Assembly (NCBI GenBank): GCA_033032175.1 | Contig: CM065314.1 | Coordinates: forward strand, 1,674,001-1,738,000 | Length of the DNA: 64,000 nt | DNA from: Saturnia japonica | Taxonomy: Eukaryota > Arthropoda > Insecta > Lepidoptera > Saturniidae | Direction: 5' to 3' | Shown here: positions 1-9,900 of the stretch, in pieces | Layout of the letters: each line of letters starts with the position of its first letter | Position numbering within the stretch: the first letter of the stretch is position 1 | Made by a program: the position numbers and the translations under genes | Notes under the pieces: model-generated | What the model saw: the letters and a program-made list of their open reading frames with translations, nothing else | The model's database searches: none | What the model was told of the DNA's origin: nothing

Positions 1-204
1 TGCGGGTGACTGATTAAAAAAAAACCAAAATGGCGGTGGGCCATTGAGTGGTCCCACCTTAAAAAAATATATTTGAATGTTTTTATTGTATTTTTCTTTG
101 TTCAAAATATAATAAATATATGCGATAGATATCATTACTTATTTGGTTACCAACACTACAACTATCAAATTAGAACTGTCATCGAGAAAATAAAGAAATG
201 GAAA

Positions 205-480
205 TAGTATAGTAGTAGGTATTTTGTATTCAAAGTGGCATCTAATCTAACAAGATGGTGGCTCTTGATAAAACGATCTAGGGTGTTTTTGTCACATTTC
301 GAAATGCATGCTTTTAGTTTATATTTACAATCCACTTCATATAATGAAGCACAATAACCAAACTATATCACGTAAAACACCATGAACATTATATAGTATA
401 GGGTCTAAAACCTAAATAAATGAATTAGAAATAAAAATCACAACATGTCACTTCAAGATCCTGCAAAAAACTCTTTATTT
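205..480 (+). repeat. Dispersed repeat family A, copy 1
   Basis: This AT-rich sequence recurs in the window. It contains an AAGATGGTGG stretch, then AAAATGCATG-like, CCACTTCA, AACTATATCACG, TATAGGGTC and CACTTCAAGATC blocks in fixed order. The same order is seen near 5290-5405, 17600-17860, 25780-25925, 31395-31600 and 31600-31890. No coding capacity or clear terminal inverted repeats are visible, so the class (MITE or SINE-like) is not determined. It lies just left of the large retrotransposon insertion. Confidence 0.6.
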
Positions 481-616
481 TTCTTCTTCCTAACTTGGCA
501 ACTGGACTAAAGACCATTACTGCCATTATCAAGTAAATTTTAGGGTCTACTGTGCCACTCTAAGATTAGGTAGTTTGTTTATATGAAACATACAATCAGA
601 AGGTTGAATATAAAGT

Positions 617-627
617 GTATTTGTTAC
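617..627. repeat. Proposed target-site duplication, left copy (GTATTTGTTAC)
   Basis: The 11-mer GTATTTGTTAC abuts a run of 14 T and is repeated exactly at 4911-4921. A duplication directly outside the poly(A) tail of a minus-strand element is what target-primed reverse transcription leaves. A chance 11-base match at this exact position is unlikely, but the right-hand end has no independent confirmation. Confidence 0.55.
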
Positions 628-641
628 TTTTTTTTTTTTTT
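628..641 (-). other. Poly(A) tail of the gag-only LINE (T14 on + strand)
   Basis: Fourteen T on the + strand directly follow the proposed target duplication, giving a 3' poly(A) tail for a minus-strand element. Confidence 0.6.
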
Positions 642-1581
642 AGAACTGACTACACTGTTAGCCTTAGGGGCCCTAAAGCCGCTGCGGCTTTTACAGCTTC
701 ACCGGACTTGGGGGCGAGCGCAGAGAGCACTCAGCCACGAAAGTTATAAGGACGACTCGCACGAGGGCGCCAGAGTGGCCGGGGCCGGACCTCGGCTCGG
801 GCGGTCGTCGCGTACGCAAATAAGTCGCGAACTAACTGAATCCCTACACCTACGATTCGAGCTAACTAACTAGCGTAAAAAAAGAAAAAAAAAAGGTCCC
901 TCACAGAACCTATGTACCTGTGTGGTGTGCACGTGTGTTTGTTCATACGTGTGTAATGTTGTATGTGGGTAACTAAGTGCTGCACGTATAGTGTCACTTG
1001 TATCGCGCGGGCGGATGCCTGACCCAAGGGTTTCATACCGAGGAACGGACCTAGGCTTGGGTCACCCGCTAAAGAGGGTGAACGTATGGAGTGTGTGCGG
1101 GAGCGAATTTGACCGCCCGTCCTCTGCGGAGAGAACGGTCGTTACGCGGGCGTGGGCGCTGTCACGCTCTATTTGGAGAGACGAATCGGTATATTTTATT
1201 GTACATACGAGAATAAAATTTTGCGCGGCCGGTGTTTATGCCGGGTGGTCACGTGTTTCAGAGTCGAGACGGTGTAACGTCTCGACGAGGCGGGGGAAGG
1301 CGCATATGGTCTTGACGAGACCGTAATGCTCTAGGTGGTCATTGTAGTCCATGACCTCCTGAATGCCGTGTTCACGAAGGAGCAAGATCATGATGTCGTT
1401 GCTCGCAACGTTGGAGGGAGCGCGGGGCGCGGAATTATTCATCGCCATACGAGGCTGTGGATTAGGGCGACGGGGCCCCCATGCGTTCGGAGCCGAACGC
1501 ACGGGTTGTGTTGGGTACGCAGCACGTCACACGCGTCGATAGGGCGAGTGACGTCAACCCGGGTTGGACGGGTTTGTTAAT

Positions 1582-1611
1582 CTTATAGGATTTCTCAAAA
1601 AATCCTATAAG
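1582..1611. other. Perfect hairpin, 12-bp stem and 6-base loop
   Basis: CTTATAGGATTT (1582-1593) and AAATCCTATAAG (1600-1611) are exact reverse complements around the loop CTCAAA. In the retrotransposon transcript this would be a strong RNA stem in the 3' non-coding region. Confidence 0.8.
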
Positions 1612-1781
1612 ACGCCGGATGCCCGCCTCGTGGCGATTATTCTCGCCGATCCGGAGTGCTCGGTACGGGGTCCTGAGGTGTGCGATACCGCACAAGCTCA
1701 CTCGATAATGAAACACAAAACTTGTACTAACAACGTAACCGAGCCGACCAATCTGACTATGTGACCGCAAGTCTTCAATAT

Positions 1782-1936
1782 ATCCGTAGTGGCGCTAGTG
1801 TCGATGGTTGCAGGTTCCGATGAAATCCGTAGCGGCGCTAGTGTCGATGGTTGCAGGTTCCGATGAAATCCGTAGCGGCGCTAGTGTCGATGGTTGCAGG
1901 TTCCGATGAAATCCGTAGCGGCGCTAGTGTTGATGG
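1782..1936. repeat. 43-bp tandem repeat array (3.6 copies)
   Basis: Units start at 1782, 1825, 1868 and 1911 with ATCCGTAG(C/T)GGCGCTAG. The spacing is exactly 43 bases, with one or two substitutions between units. The last unit is cut short near 1936. The units are contiguous, so this is not a CRISPR array. It sits in the 3' region of the gag-only LINE; tandem repeats are common in LINE 3' UTRs. Confidence 0.9.
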
Positions 1937-2518
1937 TCTTCTTTGTAGGTGGTTGGAGGTCGGTCGGTTAGTGCCCAGCAGCGCCGCGGGATTGAGCATG
2001 AAGACTGCGGCATTACCATAAAGGGAGCCCCTTGCGCTCGGGCAAAAGGTGCTCCATTTCTATTTTATTTTCATTATGGTCGGCTCGGTTTTCCGTCTAT
2101 ATTTATTTAATTATTAAACCTATGTACATACTTCTTACGCCTAATTATTCTATATCGTATTCCCTATCTATAAACATAACTTATTCTATACTTAATCCAT
2201 ACTACGCGCCCGTATAAACGAAATACCCGGTCCCGAACACAGATCGATACATTCTTTACATAGTTTCGGGACGCGGGCCGAGCGCGTACTTATATAAGTT
2301 ATTATTCTATCTTAAATCTATGGGGAATAATTAGACAATTATGTACAATATTTATTTCAATATTCTTATAGCTAGTTATCGTCTATTCTATGGTAAGTCT
2401 ATATATTGTCCTATATCTATATCTCGTGTGTTCTTTATTCCATATAACATTCTATATTCAATAATCTGTCTATTCTATAATGTAATATAATTTGACAAGT
2501 CTATATAAATCTATTAAA

Positions 2519-4300
2519 TTATATCTTATATGAGGCGACGCCGCTGTCGCCAACAGGTTGTGATTGACCGCGAGGCGCGGGAGGGCCGGCGGCGGCCGGG
2601 ATCTGGCGAGGCACTGGAAGCGCAGGAAATTCCCCTGGCGCCAGCAGGGGTTGCGCTCGGAGGGCTGAGGCGGGAGGCGCCGCCCGGGGGGCCGCCTGCC
2701 TCTGGTACCGAGGCCGCGTAGTGCGTGGAGCTTTGGGGCAACCGCGATAATTCGCAGGGTGCCCCTCCCCTTCGCACAGTACGCAGCTCGGGGGGGGGGG
2801 GGGGGGGGGGGTGGAGTCACGCTCGCGCGTGCACTCCCTAGTCGGGTGGTCCTCTCGGCACTTGACGCACCGCGGACGAAGATGGCAGTTACGGGCGGCG
2901 TGCCCGTAGAGCTGGCAGTTGTGACACTGCGAAGGCATGTGGGTTTTGTATGGGGGCTCGACGGTGACGCCGGAGAGCCCGCATACATTTTCCAATTGAA
3001 AGATTGCCTTTCCCTCGGGGGAAAGGTCTAGGATGGCCACTACCATTTGTAGAGGCCGCTTCTCCTTGTTGTACATTCTATGTACCTCTCTGATAGGATG
3101 GTCTTGCTCCGCGAGCGAGGAGCACACCTCCGCGGGGCTGACTTCCACCGGAATACGGCGGATCACCACGCGGAGGACGCGCTCCTCCGCAAGGGAGTAA
3201 GTGAAAAATTGAAGCCCTCTCTCCCGGAGGAGGGCAGTGAATTTACGGTGAGTATCCGATGAACTCACCGTAACGGAAATACCATTAATGGTATTTCGGG
3301 CTTTGTGGTATTGCAGGTTAAGCCTGCGCATCTCATTTACAAGAGTCGTCCAGGCCGCTTTGTCCCGGACGATGATAGGAGGTGGGGGGCGCTCTTTTTT
3401 CCCGACAGCGGGTGCGGGGAGCGCGGAGGACGCAGAGGCGGCGGCGCCACTGACCGTTTTCACGGTTTTTGTTGCGCGAGAAGGTTGCGCAGTTGGACTA
3501 ATTCGCGACGGGCGTTTGCGCGACGCGACAACGGTAAAACCGTCATTTAGGGCCGCGGTATCCATCTCCGGAGACGAATCCGGGCTCACGGGCGAGTCTA
3601 ATTCGACCGGAAGGGCCGAAAAGGAGTTGTTTGTTTTCACCGCGGTTTCTGTGGAACGCGCGGGACGGACGTACGGGCTATTTTTAGCCGACCTAGATTG
3701 GGACCGCGAATTACGCGGCCCTCGCCTAACGGAGGCTGGACTTGACCCGCGCGAATGGTTAATCGGGACTGGGGGCGTGGCTACGGCCCCGGATGACGCG
3801 ACGGGTGGACGCGCGACGCTACCTACGTCTCTCCACGATGAAACGCGTGGAGACGCGGCGCCGACGGGCGCCACGTCAGTCGGCTTGACGGTTGCGACAT
3901 TTGCGACAGAGGGCGCATCGCTCGTAGAAGCGGCCCCCTGATTGGTTGCGGCGGACGGACGCGCGACGCTGCCTGCGTCTCTCCACGACGCGACACGTGG
4001 AGGCGCGGCGGTTACTGGCGCGGCGCCAGTCGGCCCGGCTGTCCCGGCAGAGGGCGCACCGCTCACATAAGCGGCCCCCTTATTGGCTGTGGTCGCAGCG
4101 GTGCGACGCACATTCGGAGTTTTCGTCAACGAGTCGAAAAACTCGTCTTCGGCCGTAGGGTAACGCACGAACATAAAGTTCCGATATTTTTGGTGTGCGA
4201 GTTCCATCGCTTGTATTCTGTCCTGTTGATCGCTAATGCAAGCAACCAGGTCTTGCATATTTTTTGCCATTTCGGCGGCATTGGGTGGGGTTTGGGACAT
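2519..4300 (-). CDS. Jockey-type LINE ORF1 / gag-like nucleic-acid-binding protein
   Basis: This is an intact 593-residue ORF. Residues 8-40 are a likely coiled coil. Residues 75-310 are a low-complexity Ala/Pro/Ser/Arg region holding a duplicated block (PRVASWRDAGSVARP at 101-115, PRVSSWRDVGSVARP at 151-165). Residues 375-452 fit the PRE_C2HC domain found before the knuckles in Jockey-clade ORF1 proteins. Three zinc knuckles follow: C459-C462-H467-C472 (CX2CX4HX4C), C478-C481-H485-C490 (CX2CX3HX4C) and C506-C509-H514-C521 (CX2CX4HX6C). A seven-proline run (498-504), coded by a 22-base C homopolymer, separates knuckles two and three. Such proteins coat element RNA and chaperone its reverse transcription. 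The first ATG of the open frame is used. No RT ORF follows. The undisrupted frame suggests a recent insertion. Confidence 0.9.
   Translation of the reverse strand: MSQTPPNAAEMAKNMQDLVACISDQQDRIQAMELAHQKYRNFMFVRYPTAEDEFFDSLTKTPNVRRTAATTANKGAAYVSGAPSAGTAGPTGAAPVTAAPPRVASWRDAGSVARPSAATNQGAASTSDAPSVANVATVKPTDVAPVGAASPRVSSWRDVGSVARPPVASSGAVATPPVPINHSRGSSPASVRRGPRNSRSQSRSAKNSPYVRPARSTETAVKTNNSFSALPVELDSPVSPDSSPEMDTAALNDGFTVVASRKRPSRISPTAQPSRATKTVKTVSGAAASASSALPAPAVGKKERPPPPIIVRDKAAWTTLVNEMRRLNLQYHKARNTINGISVTVSSSDTHRKFTALLRERGLQFFTYSLAEERVLRVVIRRIPVEVSPAEVCSSLAEQDHPIREVHRMYNKEKRPLQMVVAILDLSPEGKAIFQLENVCGLSGVTVEPPYKTHMPSQCHNCQLYGHAARNCHLRPRCVKCREDHPTRECTRERDSTPPPPPPPSCVLCEGEGHPANYRGCPKAPRTTRPRYQRQAAPRAAPPASALRAQPLLAPGEFPALPVPRQIPAAAGPPAPRGQSQPVGDSGVASYKI
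2790..2811. repeat. 22-base G homopolymer (poly-C in ORF1 sense)
   Basis: Twenty-two consecutive G on the + strand encode the seven-proline run of ORF1 on the minus strand. The length keeps the frame open here, but such tracts slip easily and are prone to sequencing or assembly error. Confidence 0.95.
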
Positions 4301-4910
4301 GTTTATAATTGAGGCCTCCCTGCCTTAGGGGCAGGGGGGTGCGCCAAAAATTAAATACGACTATCCGAGTCGGGCAAGAGTCCTGTGGTCAAGGTGCAAT
4401 GACACACAGGAAGAACCTATCGGCCCTAAGGAACCCTAGCAAGCCCGGGACTGAGGACGCAGACCGGTAATTAAACCGGGCTAGGCCCAAACAGGTTTCC
4501 GGGGATGGAGTGTGCAGGATCGGAGGGTTTGGCAGGAGACACCTGGGGCAAGACTATGCGATAACCGCAAAGGCCTAGATTCCCAGGCCCGTCCGAGTCT
4601 GGCTGTTTGCCTCTGAAGGAGACAACCAGCGGGCTGCTCGGGTCACGCCCCGCTCACTTTAGTTAGCACCGTCAGGTATCCAGTGAGCGACCACAAAACC
4701 GTGGATTTACAACAAAAAAAAACAGCAAGTCGCACCGAAAAGTGCGGTTTACCGCGAGCGTTCGACACTTGTTGGTGTACGATGAATATTGCGAGAATAT
4801 ATTTGAAATAAAATTTCAAAGATACGATCACAATAGTATGGTCACGTGATGGTCGAGAGCACAAACGGAGCGACACGTCCGTTCGCGATGACGACCAAAT
4901 CGGAACCCCC
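4301..4910 (-). other. 5' untranslated region of the gag-only LINE
   Basis: This is GC-rich and non-coding on the element's strand, between the proposed 5' end (GGGGG start at 4910) and the ORF1 start codon. LINE 5' UTRs normally hold an internal promoter; I see no TATA box and cannot place one. Confidence 0.45.
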
Positions 4911-4921
4911 GTATTTGTTAC
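4911..4921. repeat. Proposed target-site duplication, right copy (GTATTTGTTAC)
   Basis: Exact copy of 617-627. It sets the proposed 5' end of the minus-strand LINE at 4910. DNA beyond it (4922-5270) is also fairly GC-rich, so an older element could extend further right. Confidence 0.5.
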
Positions 4922-5289
4922 TAAAATGTTCAGGTCTTTATACCCGAACATATGTGTCTGTCAGAGTAGGAGAATCCGGTCCTTTGTTCCTTGCCTGCGT
5001 TTGGTCAATGCAGTGTGGACAACAGATGTCGTAGCCCAACAGATGCGGTAGCGGGTTGAGCGCCATGGTGCCGAGGAGCGTCCGCTTGGGGTATTGTTCT
5101 CGGCCGATCCCTTTCGTTATTTAATGCGTTATTAATGTTGCGCTATTGTGAAGACGAAGTATCGGTGCTAGTCTTACGGGTGGCATCCTATGGAGCGCTT
5201 CCTCAATGCGGTAGGTTCGCATGTGCTTAACGCAAGGATGAGATCGTTTTTGTGATTGATAATATTTAGGTTGGTAGCAGCTACAAAAT

Positions 5290-5405
5290 AAACTATATTA
5301 CGTAAAATGCAACCAATATTACATAATATAGGGTCAAAAACCTAAGTAAATTAATTAAAATAAAAACCTAGAACATGCCACTTCAAAATCCCGCCAAAAA
5401 ACCAT
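5290..5405 (+). repeat. Dispersed repeat family A, copy 2 (partial)
   Basis: This carries the AACTATATTACGTAAAATGC, ATATAGGGTCAAAAACCTAA and CACTTCAAAATCCCGCC blocks in the same order as copy 1, without its left part. Confidence 0.6.
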
Positions 5406-6893
5406 CTTTGTTTTTGTTGTTTATGTATCCGAGACCAGTGTCTCCAGATTACTGTGTTTTACCTATTTTAGGGGAAAATAATGACGCTGGGGAATTTTTT
5501 GGGAAACGAAAATAATGGGAAAAATTTTAGGGAAGAAAATTTTGACATCGCGGTACAGGGGAAATTTGCGCAAGAACTTTATCTGCATATACGTACTACT
5601 AACTACTACTTGTACTAATGCCATGTCTGATATTTTAGTTCAAATAACAAAATATAGTCGTTTTTGAAAATATTCACTGTTTTATTTCATAGTAACTCGA
5701 TAAATTATTGACTGTACTGTCCTTGATGGATGACATACTCACTTTTTTCTCTTCAAATCCCCTTTCTTGTAGCGTCTCTGGTTCAAAGATGATAATTATT
5801 ATAACCCGAGTAACGTAATGTATTATTCCTACGCAATGTATAACAAATTATTAAAGACACTATTATTCTACTGTCGGTTAACCTTTATCATTGTTTAACA
5901 ATGAATAAACAAGCATTATGTAGGTGATAATCAGCAATAGGTCTGAAAGGGAGAGCTTTTTACGTTTCTCACACTCAACATTACGATGCGAATTACGACT
6001 TTTCCGCATTTACGATAACTATCTCTCCCTATGTCATTCCCATTCCACAATTAAGACGAATATAACGAAACCCCTTATGCTAAAATATAATTGTGCCAAA
6101 GAAATAGACATACATACATACACTCGAGAAACATAACTCTCCTTTTTCGTAGTCCAGTAAAAACAGGAATATTACACGTGCGTGTAGGTGTGTGTGTGCA
6201 CGAGCATGTTTTTATATAATTTTTATGGCAGAGAAAATTTGTATTTGGTATGTACTTTATAAATTCTGCCGCTGTAGTTATACTTTTGTTATTAATTAAG
6301 CAGCTTAATAGATCTGTTATCTATTTCTAAATTTACTGTATTTTCTGATAGTAAATCAATAGAACAGAGAACAAAGCACGAAGAAAGCAAATATTACTCC
6401 CATAGAGGATTTTTTTTTGTTTATCTGGTCAGAATATTTGTATTTATTTACAAATTGAACATTTTGCATATATACGATGATACTTTGATAATTCTGAACA
6501 TCTATCCTCACCACTTAAAGCTGCCTATACTAGAAATAAACTGAAATTTACAAGAATAGGCATGTTAAAGTTGTTTGGTAAAAGTTGCTAAAATCCTTTC
6601 ATTTTAGGGAAATTTTTGGGTGCCATGGAGAATTTTTTTAAACTCAGTCTAAAGACCCTGTCCGAGACAAATGTATCAGCTGTTTGAATGTCAGTGAAAT
6701 GTCATATCTCATGTCAGCTGTCATATTAGAAACTGTGAAACGAATGCTAAAAATCAAAACATTGCTGATTGCAAACAAAGCAAAACTATTTGTGTTTAGT
6801 ATTATTATAAAATTGATAAGATAACATGGAAATGACCAATGATCAACTATTGTGGGTCAAATACGCAACAATATAGTGAATATTTAGTGTACA
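5406..6893. other. Upstream region of the transporter gene
   Basis: AT-rich DNA with no supportable coding exon. A partial copy of dispersed family G (ATTAAGACGAATATAACGA through CTCTCCTTTTTCGTAGTCC) lies near 6020-6160. Transcription of the SLC26 gene presumably starts somewhere before 6894, but I see no clear TATA box or initiator. Confidence 0.4.
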
Positions 6894-6927
6894 ATGGAAG
6901 CAGACGATCCTAGACTTCCTTTGTTGG
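6894..6927 (+). CDS. SLC26A11-like: SLC26 gene exon 1 (start codon, residues 1-12)
   Basis: It encodes MEADDPRLPLL and the first base of Gly12, followed by a consensus donor GTAAG. The start context is TACAATGG, with A at -3 and G at +4. Its phase (1) and the resulting glycine fit exon 2 exactly. It is too short for ORF finders, so the call rests on the start context, the donor and the phase match. A different distal first exon cannot be excluded. Confidence 0.7.
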
Positions 6928-9900
6928 GTAAGATTCCGCTCGTTTTCACTTTAAAATGATTACCGATAATGTAAATTAAAAGTGTATATTAATACTTGAT
7001 AGTTATTGTATTAATAATTAGGACTAGATGTAGGTACATCTGATGTTGTAATTCATTGTTTTAATTTACAAGTGATTTTAGTAATTTAGTTTAATAGTTT
7101 GAACAGTATATTATGAAGTAACTTGTATGTAATACTAATTATATAATAATATATGTTATGTGATTAGCTGCTAATATTATTAAAGTAAAATGTGTAGAAA
7201 TATATTTTTTCTAGGATTTTTATGTTTTCCGAATTTGATAGATTAAAGAAAAAACTATTTCATGATAAGCACCTATTCCTATAAAGATCATTTTGATTTT
7301 ATTTTTACACAATGCTGTTGTTAAGCTGGAATAAAATGTCTTTATTCATGTCAGTGTATGAACCAAATAGTGCAACAAGGTGTTTATTTATTTATTCATT
7401 ATTTTCCAGCTGTTCATGATGATAAAAAAGTTAAGAAAATAACTCTTTGCTTATTATTTATTGATTTTAAAATAATGACATGTCAACACAGTTCTATAAA
7501 ATATTTTAATTTACTTATGCCTATCCACAAATTTATTCATTTTTTAATTTATGCTTAAATTGGGTTCTGAGATCTTGTGAAGGTTACGGTTTTAGTATAA
7601 CTTTTTAGTTGTATAACTTCTTAAAGAGCTTTCTTACTTGAAAGAAAAATATGGAACACAGTACAAGTAAAACCTTCAGAATAAGGAAATATATATCTTT
7701 TAAAATCTCTTTTTAAAAATCCTAAATTAGCAAAGCTCAATTTATCGACCACCCATACTATTCATACAACAGTGCATACAAGTTTGGTTGTTATTCTGCT
7801 AGGCCAATACAACGGCAATCATTGTTCTGAAAATCATGACATATGTTAACCATGTCTATCAATTGTATCACATTTTCTCGCAGGCTAAATTGTATAGATG
7901 TATGTGTTTGCTATTTTTTGTTTTATCAATTTTCTAATCACAAAGGTGCAAAAGAAGTTTTCACTTAAAAAAAAATTAATTACATCATATAATTATGTAA
8001 CTTTTCATTACTCTAATAATAACAAACAACAAAGTGAACTGGAAAATGATTGTTATAACAATTAACACGCTTTCTTTTGTTTTAGTGAATTAAGCATTTC
8101 TCTTTGTAGTAATTATTTTTAGAGTCAAGTAAATAAATTGATACCCATATCCAGAGGCATAGAAAAGTAACCAGAGGCCCTGGGGCAAAAAGTAAACTAG
8201 GGCCCCAACTGAACTATTTAAAATTGTTTGTTCATTGGTTTCCGAATTTGACATACTCTAGATTTGTCGTAATCTAGATTCATAGTACTCCAGATTCTAC
8301 ATAAAAAAGAACTCTTTGCTAGGGTAAGTATGACATCGAATAATCTTTAAAGAACCGTTTTCCAAAATGACTCGTCTTTACGAATTTCATTTTCAAGTTC
8401 CTTGCCGATATTTGTATCACATTTTAATGTGCTTCCGTATAATCACTCAAGAAACTGTGTTGTTTTATTCATTCTGATAAATGTTTCCTGTCCTGAATTC
8501 TCTTACACCATACATTATTCCTTTGCGAAGCAAATAGCCAGCAGGGTTGGCAATAGGCAGCATCTACGATAGTATTTTAGAATAACACAACCAAAAATGA
8601 TGAACTGATCCATAATTACAAGTTGAAAAGTAGTAGGAAAAAAATCATAATATAAATAAAAAGAGTTTTAAGAAATTACGATTTTTATAAGCATTACAAG
8701 TACTTCTGTCATCCTTAATAATTTTTTCATGTTCATTTAGCCACATCTTGTGTATATTTTAATACCATTTTAGTAGTACCTTAATAGTTTATTCTATTTA
8801 TTAAACAAGTTATCTTTGCGTCATTTTTATGTGAAGAATATTGTAATGTTAATAATAAAACTCTTAATTATAATCCTGGTTATTAGAACCTAGCTTGTTA
8901 AAATATTTGAGTCTAACAATGAAGATAATACAAGGGGATTGGTTTGTTTTGTTTGAGGTGTAGCAATGTTCATTAGTTTATTTTTATTGTTTTATCTTCT
9001 GAGTAACACCTAAGTCGGCTTTTCCTGCATATGGTAGTACATTCTGAATAAAAAACAAGGAAACAGTGATCAAAGGCTGGTCTTGTGCCTGATTAAATGT
9101 CACCCTTTGTATCACCATATTTTAAGACAGTGATAAAATATCAGCTTGTTAAACAAAGGCCTCTCTCATCCTAAAGTTATCATAGGAAACAATATTACAC
9201 TGGTCTAAACAATTCATCTACCCCAATGTCATGTTTTTGGATTAACCACTGTAACCAGGTTAAAAACTATATCACTGCATCAATCAGAAAGAGAATTAAA
9301 GAGAGGTAGGGCAAAGAGAAATCTCCAAAGAAATTCTCTTGGGGCAGTCCGTCTCGTGGAATATCTCCGCAGCAGATTGCAGCCAAATAACCTTGTGTTG
9401 TGTTCCTGCGGTGAGTAGGGTTTTCAGAGCTCCTTGGGGTAGGGGAATTCTAAGTTGCTGATATCTATGGTATTACAAGCGTCCATAGGCTATAATAGGC
9501 TACCATATAACCTCTTACCATTAGGCGGGCCGTATGCTTGATTACCACAGTAGTTGTATTTAAAAAAATTAAATTAAAAATTACAAGCAGTGCATGAAAA
9601 AACAAATAGTTTTTATGCTATGGTTATATTTTACAACAATTACCTTGAGTTAATCCTGTGGAAAATGTCTACTAAGAAATGCTTTTCATATCTCATGAGT
9701 ACATAATAAAATAACAATGTCTCTGGTGTAAGATAAAAAAATAAAACAAAGATTTTAAGTAAATCCTTCTGCTCATGAGCTTAGACAAATATTTGAGAGC
9801 AGTGTGTTAACTGATTAAAAAAGAATACTGGTTTTAATGAATACTCATAAGTATGTGTTATACTGAGAAAGCTAAGCTATTATCATACAACTATTTTATA

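Larger units (their letters stand above)
642..2518 (-). other. Long 3' non-coding region of the gag-only LINE
   Basis: This holds no ORF of recognisable family on either strand. The short ORFs present (up to about 110 codons) have no motif I can place. The part at 1950-2518 is T-rich on the + strand, with many TATTCTATA-like words. The part at 650-1780 is GC-rich. An autonomous Jockey-type LINE would have its endonuclease/RT ORF here, so its absence is the main oddity of the element. Confidence 0.55.
628..4910 (-). mobile_element. Full-length gag-only non-LTR retrotransposon (Jockey-type ORF1, no RT ORF)
   Basis: On the minus strand the element would start at 4910 with GGGGGTTCCG. It then has a 5' untranslated region of about 610 bases (4910-4301), an intact 593-codon ORF1 (4300-2519), about 1.9 kb without a recognisable ORF, and a 14-base poly(A) tail (641-628). 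GTATTTGTTAC flanks both ends. No RT or endonuclease motif (such as a YADD-type box) is evident between ORF1 and the tail. The 3' part holds a 43-bp tandem array and a 12-bp-stem hairpin. Base composition is much more GC-rich than the surroundings. Known parallels are gag-only LINE derivatives such as Drosophila HeT-A and mammalian HAL1. An internal deletion of an autonomous parent is the main alternative origin. The boundaries rest on the direct repeat and poly(A) tract. Confidence 0.6.

Noticed and set aside
583..1770. Short ORFs on both strands in the GC-rich left island
   Set aside because: No recognisable domains; they lie in the non-coding 3' part of the gag-only LINE and several cross the poly(A) boundary or the hairpin.
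1782..1936. CRISPR array
   Set aside because: The 43-bp units are contiguous with no spacers, and the genome is animal.
3288..3941. Plus-strand ORF of 217 codons and smaller neighbours in 2470-4158
   Set aside because: These are shadow frames of the GC-rich ORF1 on the minus strand; only the minus frame has zinc knuckles and a sensible domain order.
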